Notes under the pieces: generated by a model
Told to the model about the DNA's origin: nothing
The model's database searches: none
Seen by the model: the letters and a program-made list of their open reading frames with translations, nothing else
Made by a program: the position numbers and the translations under genes
In this document: one piece after another, positions 5,125 through 7,953 of the stretch
Position numbering within the stretch: position 1 is the stretch's first letter
Layout: each line of letters begins with the position of its first letter
Assembly: GCA_900321525.1 (NCBI GenBank)
Contig: ONWL01000056.1
Span: 533 to 8,485 of the forward strand
Origin: an uncultured Eubacteriales bacterium
GTDB lineage: Bacteria > Bacillota > Clostridia > Lachnospirales > Lachnospiraceae
DNA: 7,953 nt
Direction: 5' to 3'

Positions 5125-6453
5125 ATGAATATGGAAATAAATCAAAAACAGGCAGAAGCACTTTCTGCCCTTAGTAAAATCTGTGTGTCACCCTATCACA
5201 TGGTGGCAGAAGCAAAACGACAGCTGGCAGAGAAAGGGTATCAGGAATTGTCTCTCACAGAAGAATGGCACCTGGAGCCAGGACAAAATTATATGTTAGA
5301 TGTATACCAGACCACCTGTATCGCCTTTCGGGTAAATCCGGCATTTGCACCGGGACAGCAGTTTCGTCTGGCAGCAGCCCATACGGACTGGCCTTGCCTG
5401 CGGATCAAACCGATGCCTGCACAGGAAGCAGCAGGGTGCAGACGATTAAATGTAGAAGTGTATGGAGGCCCCATTTACAGCAGCTGGTTTGACAGACCTC
5501 TGTCGATTGCGGGAAAGGTGACCTGTAAGGGGGAAACACCTTTTAAACCGGAATGTAAACTGGTGGATTTTGGACGGCCTGTGGTGTATCTGCCCAATCT
5601 GGCCATTCATATGAACAGAGAGGCAAACAGCGGCTATGCTTACAATCCACAGATTGACCTGTTGCCCATTGCAGGGCTGGCAGATGATGCAGAGAAAGCA
5701 GAAGGGGACTGGTTCTTACAGATGCTTTCGGCAGAGGTGGGTGTGCCGGCAGAAGATATTTTGGGGTATGATTTGTACATATATGTACAGGAAGAAGGGG
5801 AATTTGTAGGAAACAGAGGAGAATTGCTTTCTGCGCCGCGAATTGACAACCTGACTTCCTGTGCATCCTGCCTGGTCGGATTGTTGGACAGTTACAGACA
5901 GGATGGACTGGATATGATCGTGTTGTTTGACAATGAGGAATGTGGTTCCAAAAGCAAGCAGGGTGCAGATTCGGCACTTCTGCCATTGGTATTGGAAAAG
6001 ATTGGGGAAGGACTGTCTCTTACCAGACAGCAGCAGTTGAATTTGATCTTTGGCGGAATTGGATTGTCCGTAGATGTGGCACATGCCAGACATCCCAGTC
6101 ATCCGGAAAAGGCAGATCCTACTACAGATGTGACACTCTCTCCCTCTGTGGTAGTGAAGTTAGAGTCCAACCAGCGGTATGCCACGGACAGTATGGCTGC
6201 CGGGGTGGTAGACGGACTTTGCAGACAATACGGCATTCCCGTGACCCATTTCAGCAACCGCTCAGATGTGAGAGGGGGCAGCACATTGGGATCACTGGTC
6301 TCTTCCTGGCTGCCCATGGCTACAGTAGACATTGGGGTGCCCATTCTGGCCATGCATTCAGCCAGAGAACTGATGGCTGTAGAGAGTCAGCATTGTATGG
6401 ATTGGCTACTTTCTGCATTTTTTTCTTGCGTTATAGAAAAAGCACGTATATAA
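5125..6453 (+). CDS. apeB: M18 family zinc aminopeptidase (ApeB-like)
   Basis: This cytosolic 442-residue metallo-aminopeptidase removes N-terminal residues from peptides. M18 enzymes form large tetrahedral dodecamers with two zinc ions per active site, and many prefer acidic residues. All expected metal and catalytic residues are visible: AHTD with His86 and Asp88, RIDN with bridging Asp241, DNEECGS with Glu271 and Glu272, DVAHARHP with Asp317 and His320, and the C-terminal HSARE with zinc ligand His411. The region between His86 and Asp241 is the usual inserted domain that builds the oligomer. Length and motifs match bacterial ApeB better than the longer ApeA, though the symbol is a family-level choice. 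The ATG at 5125 has AAAGGA at 5115-5120, four bases upstream. The second ATG at 5131 is also possible and would remove two residues. The gene ends in tandem TAA TAG, and these bases also form the -10 box of the next gene's promoter. No signal peptide is seen. Confidence 0.95.
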   Translation: MNMEINQKQAEALSALSKICVSPYHMVAEAKRQLAEKGYQELSLTEEWHLEPGQNYMLDVYQTTCIAFRVNPAFAPGQQFRLAAAHTDWPCLRIKPMPAQEAAGCRRLNVEVYGGPIYSSWFDRPLSIAGKVTCKGETPFKPECKLVDFGRPVVYLPNLAIHMNREANSGYAYNPQIDLLPIAGLADDAEKAEGDWFLQMLSAEVGVPAEDILGYDLYIYVQEEGEFVGNRGELLSAPRIDNLTSCASCLVGLLDSYRQDGLDMIVLFDNEECGSKSKQGADSALLPLVLEKIGEGLSLTRQQQLNLIFGGIGLSVDVAHARHPSHPEKADPTTDVTLSPSVVVKLESNQRYATDSMAAGVVDGLCRQYGIPVTHFSNRSDVRGGSTLGSLVSSWLPMATVDIGVPILAMHSARELMAVESQHCMDWLLSAFFSCVIEKARI

Positions 6454-6454
6454 T
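6426..6454 (+). promoter_or_regulatory. Sigma-A-type promoter for the aconitase-family gene, overlapping the M18 3' end
   Basis: -35 TTGCGT (6426-6431), a 17-base spacer and a perfect -10 TATAAT (6449-6454). The TAA stop of the M18 gene (6451-6453) is part of the -10. Transcription would begin near 6461. This makes the downstream gene at least partly independent of the M18 gene. Confidence 0.75.
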
Positions 6455-6461
6455 AGAACTG

Positions 6462-6540
6462 GATAACTGTCCCTTCTGCGAACAAAATCCCACTCGGATG
6501 TATATTCGGGAGTTAGTAGCAGGAGTTTTTGACTGTTATT
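6462..6540 (+). promoter_or_regulatory. Single long hairpin in the leader of the aconitase-family gene
   Basis: Nested inverted repeats span almost the whole leader from its predicted first base. GATAACTGTC (6462-6471) pairs with GACTGTTATT (6531-6540) with one mismatch and one wobble. CTTCTGC (6473-6479) pairs with GCAGGAG (6519-6525) with one wobble. ACTC (6492-6495) pairs with GAGT (6510-6513). The middle helix is followed at once by TTTTT (6526-6530), so a shorter form resembles an intrinsic terminator, while the outer helix would place that T run in an internal loop. It could end M18 transcripts, attenuate the downstream gene, or bind a regulator. No known class was recognised, and the apical loop lacks the CAGUGN of iron-responsive elements. 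Confidence 0.45.
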
Positions 6541-6553
6541 AGATTTACATTGC

Positions 6554-6559
6554 AGGAGG
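6554..6559 (+). promoter_or_regulatory. Ribosome binding site of the aconitase-family gene
   Basis: A consensus AGGAGG sits seven bases before the ATG at 6567. It lies outside the leader hairpin and so fixes the start without obvious masking. Confidence 0.85.
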
Positions 6560-6566
6560 AATACTT

Positions 6567-7953
6567 ATGATTCAGTTATTTCAAAATGGTGCTTATCTGT
6601 TAAACGGAACAGAGCTGGTGGAAGATACTCCGGAAGCAGCTGCGATTCTGGCATCCAAGGTGGCAGAGGTTCCGTCTAAGGAAGAGGCATCCCAAAATAC
6701 CATGGCATATGGCATTTTAGAAGCACACAATACATCCGGCAATATGGAGAAGTTGCAGATTAAATTTGACCGTTTGACTTCTCATGACATTACATTTGTT
6801 GGAATTATTCAGACAGCACGTGCCAGTGGTCTGGAAAAATTTCCGGTACCTTATGTACTGACCAACTGTCACAACAGCTTATGTGCAGTAGGCGGTACCA
6901 TCAATGAGGATGACCATATGTTTGGTTTATCCTGTGCCAAGAAATATGGCGGCATTTATGTACCACCTCATCAGGCGGTTATCCACCAGTTTGCAAGAGA
7001 AATGTTGGCAGGCTGTGGCAAGATGATCTTAGGTTCTGACAGCCATACCCGTTATGGTGCCCTGGGTACCATGGCATGTGGTGAGGGCGGTCCGGAGATC
7101 GTAAAACAGCTGTTGTCCAAGACATATGACATCAACATGCCAGGTGTCGTAGCCATCTATCTGACCGGTAAGCCGGAAAAGGGTGTTGGTCCGCAGGATA
7201 TCGCCCTGTCCATCATCGGCGCTGTTTTTGCAAACGGCTATGTGAAGAATAAAGTGATGGAGTTTGTAGGACCAGGTGTGGCAAACTTAAGCGTGGATAC
7301 CCGTATCGGCATCGATGTGATGACCACAGAGACCACCTGTCTGTCTTCTATCTGGGTAACAGATGATCAGGTGAAGGATTTCTATGACATGCACGGCAGA
7401 CCGGAAGAGTACAAGGAACTGAATCCGGGTGCAGTGACCTACTATGATGGTGTGGTATATGTAGATCTGTCTCAGATCAAGCCAACCATCGCCATGCCAT
7501 TCCATCCAAGCAATACTTATACCATCGAAGAGTTAAATGCAAATCTGGAAGACATTCTGGCAGATGTAGAGAAGAAGGCGCTGGTCAGCTTAGACGGCAA
7601 GATTCCGTTTACACTGCGGGATAAGATCCGCAATGGCAGACTGTATGTAGAACAGGGTGTCATTGCCGGCTGTGCAGGCGGTGGATTTGAGAACCTGTGT
7701 GACGCAGCAGATATTCTGGCAGGTCAGAACATCGGTGCAGATGCGTTCTCCTTAAGCGTATATCCGGCATCCCAGCCCATCTTCATGGAACTGGTGAAGA
7801 ACGGCGCCATTACCAAGTTTATGGCAGCAGGCGCTACCGTGCGTACCGCATTCTGCGGTCCATGCTTTGGCGCAGGTGATGTACCGGCTAATAAGGGATT
7901 GAGTATCAGACATTCTACCCGTAACTTCCCGAACCGTGAAGGTTCCAAGATCA
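6567..7953 (+). CDS. Aconitase-family hydratase (YbhJ-like), 3'-truncated by window edge
   Basis: The frame is open from ATG 6567 to the right edge, giving 462 residues and one extra base. The protein belongs to the aconitase superfamily of [4Fe-4S] hydro-lyases. It is close to the Firmicute proteins annotated simply as hydratase and to E. coli YbhJ, not to AcnA, AcnB or LeuC. Landmarks are AHNTSG (~53-58), SHDITF (~72-77), DSHTRYG (158-164), ETTCLSSIW (255-263), GCAGGGFEN with Cys369, and FCGPCFG with Cys430 and Cys433. Cys369, Cys430 and Cys433 match the three aconitase cluster ligands, followed by the family's RNFPNREGS (452-460). The family is about 750 residues long, so roughly 60% is present; the rest of the core and the C-terminal swivel domain are outside. 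The fold and cluster predict reversible hydration/dehydration of a carboxylic acid, but the substrate of this branch is not established to my knowledge. AGGAGG at 6554-6559 supports the start. The gene has its own promoter at 6426-6454. Confidence 0.9.
   Translation, partial: MIQLFQNGAYLLNGTELVEDTPEAAAILASKVAEVPSKEEASQNTMAYGILEAHNTSGNMEKLQIKFDRLTSHDITFVGIIQTARASGLEKFPVPYVLTNCHNSLCAVGGTINEDDHMFGLSCAKKYGGIYVPPHQAVIHQFAREMLAGCGKMILGSDSHTRYGALGTMACGEGGPEIVKQLLSKTYDINMPGVVAIYLTGKPEKGVGPQDIALSIIGAVFANGYVKNKVMEFVGPGVANLSVDTRIGIDVMTTETTCLSSIWVTDDQVKDFYDMHGRPEEYKELNPGAVTYYDGVVYVDLSQIKPTIAMPFHPSNTYTIEELNANLEDILADVEKKALVSLDGKIPFTLRDKIRNGRLYVEQGVIAGCAGGGFENLCDAADILAGQNIGADAFSLSVYPASQPIFMELVKNGAITKFMAAGATVRTAFCGPCFGAGDVPANKGLSIRHSTRNFPNREGSKI

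Noticed and set aside
6462..6540. Iron-responsive-element reading of the hydratase leader
   Set aside because: The apical loop has no CAGUGN and no correctly placed bulged C, so only a generic hairpin can be claimed.
5940..6542. A 200-residue + strand frame over the end of the M18 gene
   Set aside because: It is an out-of-frame shadow of the well-conserved aminopeptidase that runs on into the hydratase leader.
1..7953. A defence system, mobile element or CRISPR array in the window
   Set aside because: All six genes are common housekeeping or membrane families, and there are no transposases, terminal repeats, spaced repeats or toxin-antitoxin pairs.

Overview
The window looks like ordinary chromosomal DNA from a low-to-moderate G+C Firmicute. 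Lachnospiraceae or a close clostridial relative fits best. The reasons are strong AGGAGG-type ribosome binding sites, sigma-A-like promoters with a TGxTAxxAT extended -10, a zinc-ribbon-tailed MscL, and an aconitase-family 'hydratase' of the kind common in that family. This taxonomic call comes from protein style, not from any search. I see no mobile element, CRISPR array, tRNA or rRNA.

Layout. (1) 1-1358 (+) is the C-terminal ~451 residues of a flotillin-type SPFH protein, cut by the left edge and followed by an intrinsic terminator at 1417-1456. (2) 1457-1661 is a gene-free gap between convergent genes. (3) 1662-2102 (-) is mscL, with its own promoter at 2244-2272 and a ~135-nt structured leader. 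(4) 2293-3177 (-) is an aldose 1-epimerase-family (LacX/GalM-like) protein. (5) 3178-3744 is a 567-bp divergent intergenic region with two promoter-like motifs, a tight run of hairpins, a long pyrimidine tract and a leader hairpin. (6) 3745-5019 (+) is an AI-2E family (PF01594) membrane transporter. (7) 5125-6453 (+) is an M18 zinc aminopeptidase. (8) 6567-7953 (+) is the first 462 residues of an aconitase-family hydratase (YbhJ-like), cut by the right edge. Its promoter -10 box overlaps the M18 stop codon, and its leader can fold into one long hairpin.

The genes do not form one pathway. Flotillin, MscL and the AI-2E transporter are membrane proteins; the epimerase-family protein, the M18 peptidase and the hydratase are cytosolic metabolic enzymes. 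Only the transporter and the M18 gene (105-bp gap) look like possible operon partners. The hydratase appears to have its own promoter.

The least explained content is non-coding. Foldable leaders precede mscL, the transporter and the hydratase, and a cluster of consecutive hairpins lies at 3411-3522. I could not match any of them to a known riboswitch class by eye. They are hypotheses that need covariation or RNA-seq evidence.
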